A stretch of DNA of 13,917 bases, from NCBI GenBank assembly GCA_035512595.1, contig DATKDU010000339.1, positions 1 to 13,917 of the forward strand, in the 5' to 3' direction. The translations under genes and the position numbers were made by a program. Below, in pieces: positions 5,868 through 13,422 of this stretch. Position 1 is the stretch's first letter, and each line of letters opens with the position of its first letter. Under the pieces are notes generated by a model, which was not told the DNA's origin, did no database searches, and worked only from the letters and a program-made list of their open reading frames with translations. Origin of the DNA: DATKDU01 sp035512595. Lineage in GTDB: Bacteria > Planctomycetota > Planctomycetia > Pirellulales > Pirellulaceae.

Positions 5868-6479
5868 TCAAGGGGACTGATAGGCGTTCATAAACGCTTC
5901 GAACGCCTGGCGATCGCGAGCCAAGACCTTCTCGAAGTCCTCGGTGGCCTTTTTTCTTTCCGCCGTTTCCTGTTGCAGAGCAAGGATCAGCGGCAGCGTG
6001 TCAGACACGTCGCGCTTCACCTTTTCGATGCGGGCATAGTCGTCTGGCGGCGGCGCTGCCGGTTCGGCACCAGGCTCGGCACTGGCTTCCGGGGCGACTT
6101 CGCCCCCTCTCTTGAGGCAGCAGACCTTCTTCGTCTCTTCGAGAAGCTCCCTGGTCCTGCGCAATTGCTCCTGGCACTCCGCCTCGTTGCTTTCAGCGGC
6201 ACTTTCGCTGCCGACGGAGCCGCTGTCGTCGCCGCTGGCTCCCAGAACCACTTTGCCGACGCTTCCCGCCACGTCGAAGCCGTGCATCAGCACGGCGGCG
6301 CCGTAGGGGGTGAGACCGCCCCCCCAGCGGATGCGGGCGTGCCGCGGGCCGATGTGAATCCGGCCCCGATGAGCCCCGTAAGGAACGAAGTACGGATCGG
6401 CGGCACTGGTCACAACATTCATCGCCGCGGCAACGACCACAGCGGCAACGAGGATGCGCAGAGCAGCGGAGAGATTCAT
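5868..6479 (-). CDS. Secreted or periplasmic helical protein, unknown function
   Basis: 203 residues from ATG at 6479, with AGGAGC upstream; the frame is open to 6560 but a signal peptide begins exactly here. MNLSAALRILVAAVVVAAAMNVVTSA is a typical Sec signal with likely cleavage before ADPYF. Then come a Gly/His/Arg-rich stretch (28-65), a Ser/Asp/Gly linker, a helix with a CC pair (98-123, ECQEQLRRTRELLEETKKVCC), a Pro/Ala/Glu linker (127-146) and a long charged C-terminal helix (147-200) that could form a coiled coil. No family is recognised. It is the first gene of the probable operon with the serine protease and could be its partner or substrate; this is inferred from position only. Confidence 0.75.
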   Translation of the reverse strand: MNLSAALRILVAAVVVAAAMNVVTSAADPYFVPYGAHRGRIHIGPRHARIRWGGGLTPYGAAVLMHGFDVAGSVGKVVLGASGDDSGSVGSESAAESNEAECQEQLRRTRELLEETKKVCCLKRGGEVAPEASAEPGAEPAAPPPDDYARIEKVKRDVSDTLPLILALQQETAERKKATEDFEKVLARDRQAFEAFMNAYQSP

Positions 6480-6852
6480 GATCGGCTCCTGTCGAAAGGC
6501 TGGCTGGGAAAGGTGGTCGCGACGAGGTGGCGAGCGGCCGGCAAGAAGTGGCCGGTACACTGCCCGCTAAAATCTACGCTGCCCCAGCACTCTCGGGCCT
6601 GAAACAACAGCGCGTGATCTTCCGCGGCCATGATACCTGCCCCGTAAATGAACGCTCCGCTGGGTGGGAGAACGACCGCTGGTGAAACGTCATCAGCAGC
6701 GTGTTACGCCAACTCTGCGGATTGTAGCGGCTGGAGGGGTCAAGTCAACGATTTTCACTCGGGGCGGCCGGTGTGGTGATGTCGTAGCTGTCCTTGAGCT
6801 TGACATTTGCCGACCAACGCCGGCACCGCCGCGGGACTCAAGATCTGAACCC
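6480..6852. other. 373-bp intergenic stretch
   Basis: It separates the YbaK-type gene from the secreted protein gene on the same strand, so the promoter of the protease operon should lie here, probably within 6490-6720. I see no clear -35/-10 pair, hairpin terminator or RNA gene. Short open frames here look like shadow reading. Confidence 0.45.
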
Positions 6853-7320
6853 TCATTCCGCAAACGAACCCATCTGCGGTTGCTCGGCGGTGATGTAATC
6901 CGCGAAGGTCATGCTGATCGAGATGGAGTGATCGCCGGCGTTGAAGTTGATCCGCTCTTGGGCGGCGAGTTTCTCGTCGCACCAGGTAGGCAGGCCGAAG
7001 AGGCTGCCGAAGGGGGGAATGGAGCCGGGGGTCAGGCCGGTGAGCTGCTCAACTTCCTCGCGTGAGGCGAACCGCAGGCTCTTGATCCCCAGCGTCTTCC
7101 GCGCCAGCTTGCTGGCGAGCTTGCGGTCCGCCGGCAGGACGATCATTACAAACCGTTCATCCGCCTTGCAAACCAGCGCTTTGGCGCCGCTGGCGAGGCT
7201 CGTCCCCCGAACCTGGGCGGCCTCCTCGCTCGTATAGACGGGAGCGTGATGGCGGACGTCCAGCGCGATTCCCTGGCCGGTGAGGAAGGATTCCAGGCGC
7301 TGAAAGCATGATGCGGCCAC
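6853..7320 (-). CDS. YbaK/ProX-type aminoacyl-tRNA deacylase
   Basis: 155 residues, the normal size for the YbaK/aminoacyl-tRNA-synthetase-associated domain. Such proteins hydrolyse mischarged tRNA (Ala-tRNAPro or Cys-tRNAPro) in the cytoplasm. Family features: HHAPVYTSEEAAQVRG (24-39), GAKALVCKADERFVMIVLPADRKL (45-68) with the conserved Lys, KSLRFASREEVEQLTGLTPGSIPPFG (79-104) and a final AGDHSISISMTFADYI. The GxxPGxxPPFG loop is diagnostic. The start is GTG at 7320; no Shine-Dalgarno site is seen and there is no nearer alternative, so the start is uncertain. It appears to be a single-gene unit. Confidence 0.9.
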   Translation of the reverse strand: MAASCFQRLESFLTGQGIALDVRHHAPVYTSEEAAQVRGTSLASGAKALVCKADERFVMIVLPADRKLASKLARKTLGIKSLRFASREEVEQLTGLTPGSIPPFGSLFGLPTWCDEKLAAQERINFNAGDHSISISMTFADYITAEQPQMGSFAE

Positions 7321-7602
7321 GGTGGGAGGTTACTCACTGGTTATTTGTAACAAAACCCGTGTTCCAAGTATCGAGTACGTAGGCACCGAGTACAAAGTAC
7401 CGAGCACCGAGATTTGACCACCGAACATCCCTCTCCAACTCTTCGACTTCCGACTTCCGGCCTCCGCTCTCTCACTTGCAGCCCTGTCCAAAATGCGTAT
7501 TCTGTTGAGTGGTTTAGTCCCGGCTGGATCAGGCTAGACCCAAGGAGCCGCCGGTCGGCCGTCACCTGCGGGGTGATTGCTTGGCAGCGGTGCTAGGTCC
7601 CC
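7321..7602. other. 282-bp divergent intergenic region
   Basis: It lies between the divergent YbaK-type gene and the membrane-protein gene and should hold both promoters. Visible are the degenerate AGTACCGAG repeats (7366-7411) and a CGACTTC duplication near 7443. No convincing -35/-10 pair is seen. The 74-codon minus-strand frame here has no homology or ribosome site. Confidence 0.4.
7366..7411. repeat. Degenerate short tandem repeats, consensus about AGTACCGAG
   Basis: AAGTATCGAGTACG, GCACCGAGTACAAAGTACCG and AGCACCGAG are variants of one ~9-bp motif repeated about five times. The role is unknown; this type of run is probably slippage-derived and also occurs in other planctomycete spacers (recalled, not checked). 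Confidence 0.5.
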
Positions 7603-9246
7603 ATGAGCGAATTCCTATTCCAATACGAGAAGGTGGACCCCGTCAGTTGGGCCTACCTGTCGTCGCTGTTGCTCGTGGGATTGTTCTTCAAGTTCAACCG
7701 CTTCTGGAGCGTCCGCAATCTCGACCTGGTGCTGCTCATCCTGCTGGCGCCGGGGCTCCTGATGGTAAACGAAGGGCAGCGGCTGGAGGGCGTCGTCCTG
7801 GAAGCGTTGAATCAAGACGCCGACCTGAACAAGCCGTCGATCGATCCGGCCAGCGGTGAAATATCGGCGGAAGCCAGGACGGCCCTAGCGGACGAGACGC
7901 ACCCGGTCGTTCATCAGGCGGGGACAAAGCCAGCGGATTCGTCCGAGCCGACCGAACCGCCGCCCGCTGCCGAGGGGGATTCCCTTCCGACCGAAGAGAC
8001 CCAAGAGCTGCCGACCAAGGAAGAGAGTCGCGACGAGAAGGGGGAGGCGTTGAAGGCGGCGCTGGCGGAAAGTCGCAAGACGTCTTTTTGGGGATACGCC
8101 TGGCTGCTGATCGTCTGCGGCCTGCTCATGGTGCGGCTGTTGTTTGATCCGACGATGGTCCGTCGCCCTCTACTGGAGCCGAACCTCTCCAGCGGCGGTT
8201 TGCTCTTCATTGGCATCTCGCTGTTCTTGTTCTTGATGGCCAACGTCGTCACCAGCGAAAACATTACCGCCGCCGATCTGAAGGGAGCGCAAGGTGCGCG
8301 GGCCTTGCTCGAGCGGACCGATCGCTCGACCCCGCGGCAGCCTGCCAAGGACTATTCGCAGCTCGGTCCCGGTTACGACGCCTTGCACTTGATTCCCAGC
8401 ATCGTGACCACGCCCTTCGCCAAGAGCGGTGACGCCCCCGAGCAGAAGATGACGGCGCAGATCGTTGTCGCCAAGACGATGGTGATCCTCGCCCACCTGG
8501 CGGTGGTCGTGGCGATGGTCCTCATCGGCTACCTCCATTTTGAGAACATCAAGATGGGAATCGGCGCGGCGACCATTTACCTCATGCTCCCCTACACGGC
8601 GCAGATGACCGGGCACGTGATGCACGTCCTCCCGGCGGCACTCCTGTTGTGGGCTATCGTCCTTTATCGCCGGCCGATTCTGGCCGGCGTGCTGATGGGG
8701 ACGGCGATGAGCGCCTTTTACTACCCGTTCTTCCTGTTGCCCCTGTGGCTCAGCTTCTATTGGCAGCGGGGGGTGATGCGGTTTTCGTCGGCACTGCTGG
8801 TGTCGGTGGCGCTGATGGTGCTGACGCTGGTGTTCGTCTCGCAGGATATGGCGTCGTTCCTGGCCAAGATCCAGTCGATGTTCGGATTCTGGTTTCCCAA
8901 GATGGCCCCGGAGCAACTCGGCGGCATCTGGCAATTCGGCTGGGACCCGATCTATCGGCTGCCGATCATCGTCTCCTGCGGCATCATTGCCGCCAGCTTG
9001 ATCCTATGGCCGGCGCAGAAGAACCTGGGGACCCTGCTGTCGTGTACGGCGGCGGTGATGGTGGCGGTGCAGTTCTGGCACGCCCACGGCGAAGGGGGCG
9101 GGATGTACATGGCGTGGTTCTTGCCGCTGACGCTGCTGACGATCTTCCGCCCGAACCTGGAGGACCGCGTGGCGCTGTCCGTGCTGGGGGACGATTGGTT
9201 CACGCGGCGTCGAGCGCGGCTGGCGCTGCACCAACGGGCGGCGTAG
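7603..9246 (+). CDS. Polytopic membrane protein, unknown function (possibly GT-C-like)
   Basis: 547 residues with about 10-11 hydrophobic segments: near 15-30, 40-56, 162-181, 198-216, 285-311, 318-334, 338-355, 357-388, 393-412, 453-470 and 476-515. Two stretches are soluble: an acidic, Pro/Glu-rich loop (60-158, rich in EETQELPTKEESRDEKGE) and a segment at 217-283. The block GHVMHVLPAALLLWAIVLYR then RPILAGVLMGTAMSAFYYP (337-375) resembles the 'lad of helices plus re-entrant loop' part of DUF2029/GT-C membrane glycosyltransferases, but no catalytic Asp motif is evident near the N-terminus. ATG at 7603 is preceded only by a weak TAGGT. It converges with the methyltransferase gene over the hairpin at 9252-9288. 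Location: cytoplasmic membrane. Confidence 0.8.
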   Translation: MSEFLFQYEKVDPVSWAYLSSLLLVGLFFKFNRFWSVRNLDLVLLILLAPGLLMVNEGQRLEGVVLEALNQDADLNKPSIDPASGEISAEARTALADETHPVVHQAGTKPADSSEPTEPPPAAEGDSLPTEETQELPTKEESRDEKGEALKAALAESRKTSFWGYAWLLIVCGLLMVRLLFDPTMVRRPLLEPNLSSGGLLFIGISLFLFLMANVVTSENITAADLKGAQGARALLERTDRSTPRQPAKDYSQLGPGYDALHLIPSIVTTPFAKSGDAPEQKMTAQIVVAKTMVILAHLAVVVAMVLIGYLHFENIKMGIGAATIYLMLPYTAQMTGHVMHVLPAALLLWAIVLYRRPILAGVLMGTAMSAFYYPFFLLPLWLSFYWQRGVMRFSSALLVSVALMVLTLVFVSQDMASFLAKIQSMFGFWFPKMAPEQLGGIWQFGWDPIYRLPIIVSCGIIAASLILWPAQKNLGTLLSCTAAVMVAVQFWHAHGEGGGMYMAWFLPLTLLTIFRPNLEDRVALSVLGDDWFTRRRARLALHQRAA

Positions 9247-9251
9247 CGATT

Positions 9252-9288
9252 GCGGATTGCACGGATTGAATCAGAATCCGCAATCCGC
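9252..9288. terminator. Hairpin between convergent genes
   Basis: GCGGATTGC (9252-9260) pairs with GCAATCCGC (9280-9288). Inside, GGATT (9263-9267) pairs with AATCC (9275-9279), leaving a two-base bulge and a seven-base loop, 14 bp in all. It lies 6 nt after the stop of the membrane-protein gene and just before the 3' end of the convergent methyltransferase gene, so it may end both transcripts. There is no T-run, so termination efficiency is uncertain. Confidence 0.5.
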
Positions 9289-9293
9289 CATGA

Positions 9294-10088
9294 TCATGGC
9301 TGCCAGATCGTTTTGGTCACCACGTTCCCTGCCGCCATCCCCGTCCGCCGCGCCTTGATCCGCACGTAGGGAGCGACGAACCGGCCGCGGTGGCCAAAGC
9401 TGCCCGGCTCGGCGCCTTCCTTAGCATGTTGCGGCTCGAGCAGGTCTTCGATCACGAAGCCGGCGCGGCACATGAGCCCCAGCAGCTCCTCCCAGCGGTG
9501 CAGGTACTCGAGCGTCCCTTCCTCGCGATGAGAGCTGCCAACGACGCTGGGCAGCGGCCCGTCGCGGTAGTAGGGCTCGACCAGCTCGTACCCGCGCGGC
9601 GTGGGCGCCACGTCGGCCTGCAAACTGGCCGGCGTCTTGTGCTGGCTGATGTAGAGCCCGCCCGCTCGCGTAACGCGGGCCACCTCTTGATAGACCGGCC
9701 CGATGGCCGGCACGTAGCACGTGCTGACCGGATGAATGACGATGTCGAACTCGCCAGTTGCCAGTGCGGGCATGTCGTCCATCGAGGCTTCGATGGTCCG
9801 CACACAGAGCTTGCGCTCGGCGGCCACTTGCCGGTCGAGCTCCAGCATGGCCGGGCTGATATCGATGACCGTCACCTCCGCACCGGCCGCGGCATACAAG
9901 GCCGAGTGCTTGCCTCCGCCAGCCGCCAGGCACAACAGCCGCTGGCCGCGAATGTCTCCGCCGAGCCAACCGACGCCGTCCACGACCGCGAGGGGATTGG
10001 CAAAATCCTCGTCGGGGGCCGGGCGCGTGAACCGCTGCCTCTGGCGGACCATCTTGTCCCAGGCGCGGCGATTGTGCTGGTGGGTCAT
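9294..10088 (-). CDS. Class I SAM-dependent methyltransferase
   Basis: 264 residues from ATG at 10088. The open frame extends upstream to 10154, but that part (MQVRILPGL...) only reads through a tRNA-like sequence. SAM-binding motif I is LLCLAAGGGKHSALYAAAGAEVTVIDIS (51-78), with GGG in place of the more usual GCGTG and D76 as the ribose-binding acidic residue. Motif II/III-like ASMDDMPALATGEFDIVIHP (101-120) and the post-motif VARVTRAGGLYISQHK (136-151) complete the Rossmann-like fold. It belongs to the Methyltransf_11/25 group; the small-molecule or other substrate is unknown. No Shine-Dalgarno site is obvious. No operon partner is evident. Confidence 0.85.
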   Translation of the reverse strand: MTHQHNRRAWDKMVRQRQRFTRPAPDEDFANPLAVVDGVGWLGGDIRGQRLLCLAAGGGKHSALYAAAGAEVTVIDISPAMLELDRQVAAERKLCVRTIEASMDDMPALATGEFDIVIHPVSTCYVPAIGPVYQEVARVTRAGGLYISQHKTPASLQADVAPTPRGYELVEPYYRDGPLPSVVGSSHREEGTLEYLHRWEELLGLMCRAGFVIEDLLEPQHAKEGAEPGSFGHRGRFVAPYVRIKARRTGMAAGNVVTKTIWQP

Positions 10089-10127
10089 ACGCAGACGATA
10101 TCGCGCCGGCTGGCGCGAATTTGAAAG

Positions 10128-10175
10128 TAGGCCCGGCAGGATTCGAACCTGCAACCCTCAGTTCCGAAGGCGCAC
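10128..10175 (-). pseudogene. tRNA-like 3' half remnant (closest to tRNA-Arg)
   Basis: The minus strand reads CTGAGGGTTGCAGG, TTCGAAT, CCTGC, then CGGGCCT A: a perfect T-stem (GCAGG/CCTGC) with a canonical T-loop and a seven-base acceptor strand, as in bacterial tRNA-Arg genes. The matching 5' acceptor strand AGGCCCG, a D-arm and a proper anticodon stem-loop are missing upstream, so it is not a complete tRNA. It may be a leftover or attachment-type fragment. It lies 39 nt upstream of the methyltransferase start. Confidence 0.4.
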
Positions 10176-10273
10176 TGGCCGCTGACCCCGGAAAGCTGGA
10201 TCGAAGGGTCCGAGCCGTCGTGCGCCCGGCGCAGCATCGCCCAGCAGCCTGCTTTCGGCTATTCCCGCGGCTG

Positions 10274-10288
10274 TTAGCCGCCGGCTAA
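10274..10288. repeat. Palindrome TTAGCCG-C-CGGCTAA
   Basis: Two perfect 7-bp arms flank one base, 17 bp beyond the 3' end of the aldehyde-dehydrogenase-like gene, preceded by CCGCGGCTG. It may help terminate that gene, or belong to an intergenic repeat family. Confidence 0.5.
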
Positions 10289-10305
10289 GGATAACTACTC
10301 ACCAC

Positions 10306-11721
10306 TCACCCCGTCTGCAGCGCCCGGTTTCTGAACAGAAAATCAATAATATTCCCCTCGTGCGGCTGGAGCCAGTTGAGCTTCGTCGTGGGGATCGGGC
10401 CGAGGTTGAGGCGGTCGATGTGGGTGGCGTCGATGCACTGGGCCTTGAGCTTGGCGTCGGTGGTGATGACGGTGCCGACGAGCGTGGGGCCGATCTTGGC
10501 GAGCAGTTGGTCCTGCGGGCACTGGACGACCGTCGAGAAGGGGAACATGTATTCCTTCTTGGCGATGGCCGCTTCGGGCGAGGCGCAGTGGACGATCATC
10601 GGCCGCAGGTAGGAGCAGCGTTCGAATTCGACGAGCCGCGGGCCGTACTTGCTCGTCAGGTCCGTCACGCCGCTCTCCTTGAGGTCGGCCTCGATCATGT
10701 TCCATACCGCCTGCCCCTGACCGGGGACGGTGAACGCCGCCAGGGCGGCAGTCGCATCCTCCGGCGGCTTGACTTCGATCGGGCCAATCTTCTCGGCCAG
10801 GGCCTGGGCGATTTCCTTCGTATGCCGCGAGGCCCACACGCCGGAGCAGTTGATGCAGCCGCGGCCGGAGTTGATGGCGATGCTCTCGGCCATCAGGTCG
10901 ATGTACTTCGGCCACTCATCGACCACGTCGTCCCCTAGCAGAATCTTCGAGAAGCCCGGGCCGTGCGCCTGGACGCGCGGATTGCCGCGGTAGCGCTCGA
11001 CCGTCTGCGTGCTGCCGAAGATCATCGAGCGGTCGCACGCTTCCAAAAGTGCCGCCCCCGCTTCGCCGCCGCCGGGATAGAGGGCGAAAACTTCCTTGGG
11101 AATGCCGGCGGCAATGAACGCGGCCACCATGCGGTACGGCGTCCACGGCTCCTGCGGCCCCGGCTTGAGGACCAGGCCGAGCTGCAGCGGGATCGCCGGC
11201 AGCCAGAGCGTATGCACTCCCGGCGAGTTGCTCGGCAATACCGCGCCCAGGACCGGCGTCTGGCACTGGTAGCTGACGGTCACGCCGCGGCTTTCGACGC
11301 CGTAGCCGCTCGTGAGTATCGACAGATCGAGCCCGCGGGTGAGGCAGTCGAGGATCTTGTCCATGTTCCGCAGCACGAAGCTGTTCTTGGCCATGTTGGC
11401 CTTGCACATGTGCTCCGGCAGTCCGGTGCTCGACGACTGCTGGCGGGCGAAATCGTCCGGCGTCTGCTGGCCGTCCCCCATCGGCAGCGTGCCGCTCTCG
11501 TAGTGGTCGGCCGCCTTGGCGATCCGCGCGAGGATGTCGGGGATGGGAATCTGCTTCAAAATATCGCGGGCCTTCTGGGCCGTGCGCAGGTCGCGCTTGA
11601 TGATGCCGCCGTTGGCCTGGCCGACCTTGGCGATCGACTCGCCGGTGCGGAAGTGCTTGACTTCGTCGATTTCGAGCGACTCGTAGGGCTGGCCCCAGCG
11701 GAGGACGGGAATAGTGAGCAC
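10306..11721 (-). CDS. Aldehyde dehydrogenase superfamily protein (possibly CoA-acylating)
   Basis: 471 residues from GTG at 11721, with GGGAG about 8 nt upstream. ALDH landmarks: VLGAVLPSNSPGVHTLWLPAIPLQLGLVLKPGPQEPWTP (157-195) with the NAD-binding Lys186, AAGIPKEVFALYPGGGEAG (204-222), IFGSTQTVERY (234-244) and the catalytic Cys289 in SGRGCINCSGVWASRH (285-300). The segment where hydrolytic ALDHs carry the general-base Glu (ELGGK) reads AHGPGFSKILLGDD (252-265), without Glu. That is typical of ALDHs that do not hydrolyse the thioester, such as CoA-acylating types, so acyl-CoA chemistry is a reasonable guess. The substrate is unknown. Cytoplasmic; no operon partner close by (183 nt to the gene upstream). 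Confidence 0.85.
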   Translation of the reverse strand: MLTIPVLRWGQPYESLEIDEVKHFRTGESIAKVGQANGGIIKRDLRTAQKARDILKQIPIPDILARIAKAADHYESGTLPMGDGQQTPDDFARQQSSSTGLPEHMCKANMAKNSFVLRNMDKILDCLTRGLDLSILTSGYGVESRGVTVSYQCQTPVLGAVLPSNSPGVHTLWLPAIPLQLGLVLKPGPQEPWTPYRMVAAFIAAGIPKEVFALYPGGGEAGAALLEACDRSMIFGSTQTVERYRGNPRVQAHGPGFSKILLGDDVVDEWPKYIDLMAESIAINSGRGCINCSGVWASRHTKEIAQALAEKIGPIEVKPPEDATAALAAFTVPGQGQAVWNMIEADLKESGVTDLTSKYGPRLVEFERCSYLRPMIVHCASPEAAIAKKEYMFPFSTVVQCPQDQLLAKIGPTLVGTVITTDAKLKAQCIDATHIDRLNLGPIPTTKLNWLQPHEGNIIDFLFRNRALQTG

Positions 11722-11904
11722 GGGAAATCTCCCGGAAGAGGTATTAGGCGGGTGGAAGCGAGCAGGCGGGACTCAAATCGGCGTCATTCTCAGCCGTGTA
11801 TCATGATACCAAGAGAGTCCGCGGTGAGTATTGCCCCTGGCCGCGGGAGCTTCGTCGGGAACCGTCTCTGCTGCGGCCGGTGGACGAACCGCGGCGCAGC
11901 GAGC

Positions 11905-13275
11905 CTACAGCGTCCACCCCTTCCGGTACTCCGTATGGACGTACTGGTTCAGCTCCGCCGCGCTATTGACCTTTTGATTCTCGCCATCCCACTCCAGCCG
12001 CCTCCCCGGCGAGCGCAGCGAGAGCACGCCGAGCAGGACGGTCTCGGTCATCGGCCCGGAGTACTCAAAGCTGGCGACCGGCTGCTTGCCGCTTTTGCAC
12101 CCGCTCACCCATTCTTCGTAATGTCCGGGCGAGCGCTCCATCGACTTGGGAACAGCCTTGGCCGCTTCGGTTAGCTCGCCCGGCAATAGCTGCGGCATTC
12201 CGCCGTGCGAGGAGTGATACATCTTCCCCTTGCTGCCGACGTACAGCACGCCGTTGTCCGGCAGCCGCTGACCGGCGGGAAGTTCGGCAGGCGCCGGCGG
12301 CATCAGCCCGCCGTCGTACCAGGTCATCTTCACGGCCGGCAGATTGCCGCGGGCGGGGAATTCGTAGTAGATGATGGCCGCGACGGGGTACGTCTCGAAG
12401 TTGAGCTTGTTGCCGTCGAGCAGCGTGCCGTCGAGCGTGGCCCGGGCTTCGACCGAGGTCGGCGCACCGAGCTTCAGCGCCCAAACCGGATGGTCGATGA
12501 TGTGGCATCCCATGTCACCGAGCGCTCCGGTGCCGAAATCCCACCAGCCGCGCCAGCCCACCGGTGCATAAGCGGAGTGATACGGCCGCTCCTTGATCGG
12601 CCCCAGCCACAGATTCCAGTCGAGCGTCGACGGGACCGGCTGCGACTCGGCCGGCCGCCCGATCCCTTGCTTCCACAATCGCCCCGCCCGATCGGACCAG
12701 ACGTGGACTTCCCGCACGTCGCCGATGACGCCGGCCTGGATCCACTCGCAGGTCAGCCGCGCCCCTTCGCTGGCGTGCCCCTGATTCCCCATCGACGTAA
12801 TGACGCCCGCCTTCTTCGCCCCCTTGGTCAGCTCGCGGCATTCAAAGAGCGTGTGCGTCAGCGGCTTTTGCACGTAGACGTGCTTGCCGGCGCGGATCGC
12901 GGCCATGGCCGCCACCGCGTGGACGTGGTCGGGAGTGCCGACGGTGACGGCATCGATGTGCTTGGCCTCCTTGTCGAGCATCTGGCGAAAATCCTTGTAG
13001 CGGCGGGCCTTGGGGTGGGCATTGAACGTCCCTCCGGCCCGCGCCTCATCGACGTCGCACAGGGCGACCATGTTGGCCCCCAGCTTGCTGACCGTGGCAA
13101 TGTCGCCGCCCCCCATGCCGCCGCAGCCAATGCCGGCGACGTTGATCCGCTCGCTGGGGGGCGTCTGTCCCTGCCCGCCGAGGACGTGCCGCGGGACGAT
13201 GGTGAAACCCAGCGACAACCCGGCGCTCGTCGCCAGAAACTCGCGCCGCGACCGTTTTGATTTGCTGCGGGACAT
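11905..13275 (-). CDS. Tat-exported Gfo/Idh/MocA family oxidoreductase
   Basis: 456 residues from ATG at 13275, preceded by AAGGA at 7 nt. The N-terminus MSRSKSKRSRREFLATSAGLSLGFTIVP is a twin-arginine signal (RR at 10-11), so the folded enzyme is exported. The NAD(P)-binding Rossmann motif is INVAGIGCGGMGGGDI (44-59), followed by VALCDVDE (70-77). The catalytic-loop motif is VQKPLTH (135-141); Gln replaces the Glu of the textbook EKP motif, a common variant in this planctomycete/Bacteroidetes subgroup. Later signatures: GNQGHASEGARLTCEWIQAG, and WWDFGTGALGDMGCHIIDHPVW (244-265). Such enzymes oxidise or isomerise sugars and inositols, or cleave glycosides by redox chemistry; planctomycetes carry many, and the substrate cannot be read from sequence. 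Divergent from the acylase gene across 147 bp that should hold both promoters. Confidence 0.93.
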   Translation of the reverse strand: MSRSKSKRSRREFLATSAGLSLGFTIVPRHVLGGQGQTPPSERINVAGIGCGGMGGGDIATVSKLGANMVALCDVDEARAGGTFNAHPKARRYKDFRQMLDKEAKHIDAVTVGTPDHVHAVAAMAAIRAGKHVYVQKPLTHTLFECRELTKGAKKAGVITSMGNQGHASEGARLTCEWIQAGVIGDVREVHVWSDRAGRLWKQGIGRPAESQPVPSTLDWNLWLGPIKERPYHSAYAPVGWRGWWDFGTGALGDMGCHIIDHPVWALKLGAPTSVEARATLDGTLLDGNKLNFETYPVAAIIYYEFPARGNLPAVKMTWYDGGLMPPAPAELPAGQRLPDNGVLYVGSKGKMYHSSHGGMPQLLPGELTEAAKAVPKSMERSPGHYEEWVSGCKSGKQPVASFEYSGPMTETVLLGVLSLRSPGRRLEWDGENQKVNSAAELNQYVHTEYRKGWTL

Positions 13276-13422
13276 CTCTCATCCTTCGCCAGAAAAGAAG
13301 CGGATCGAATAACCGCGGCATTATGGACCGCCGCTGGAGAGGGGCACAAGAGTGTCGCGGACGCTGGCCTCGCACGGCCCCGTGAGTGACAATAGCCGGA
13401 CCACCTTGACCGGAGAACGCTC

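Noticed and set aside
3185..6602. Very long plus-strand open frames (522 and 650 codons)
   Set aside because: They run antisense to clearly recognisable genes (Ldh2-type, protease, secreted protein), have shadow-like Arg/Pro/Ala composition and no ribosome-binding sites.
6755..6982. Minus-strand frame containing MRVQILSPAAVPALVG as a small protein or tRNA-type artefact
   Set aside because: It overlaps the YbaK-type gene out of frame, and the underlying DNA lacks a proper T-stem/T-loop.
10128..10232. A complete tRNA gene on the minus strand
   Set aside because: The T-arm and 3' acceptor are good, but no 5' acceptor, D-arm or seven-base anticodon loop can be folded from the upstream sequence.
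10963..13260. Plus-strand open frames of 403 and 351 codons opposite the ALDH and Gfo/Idh genes
   Set aside because: Antisense shadows of high-GC coding sequence; their translations show no domain.
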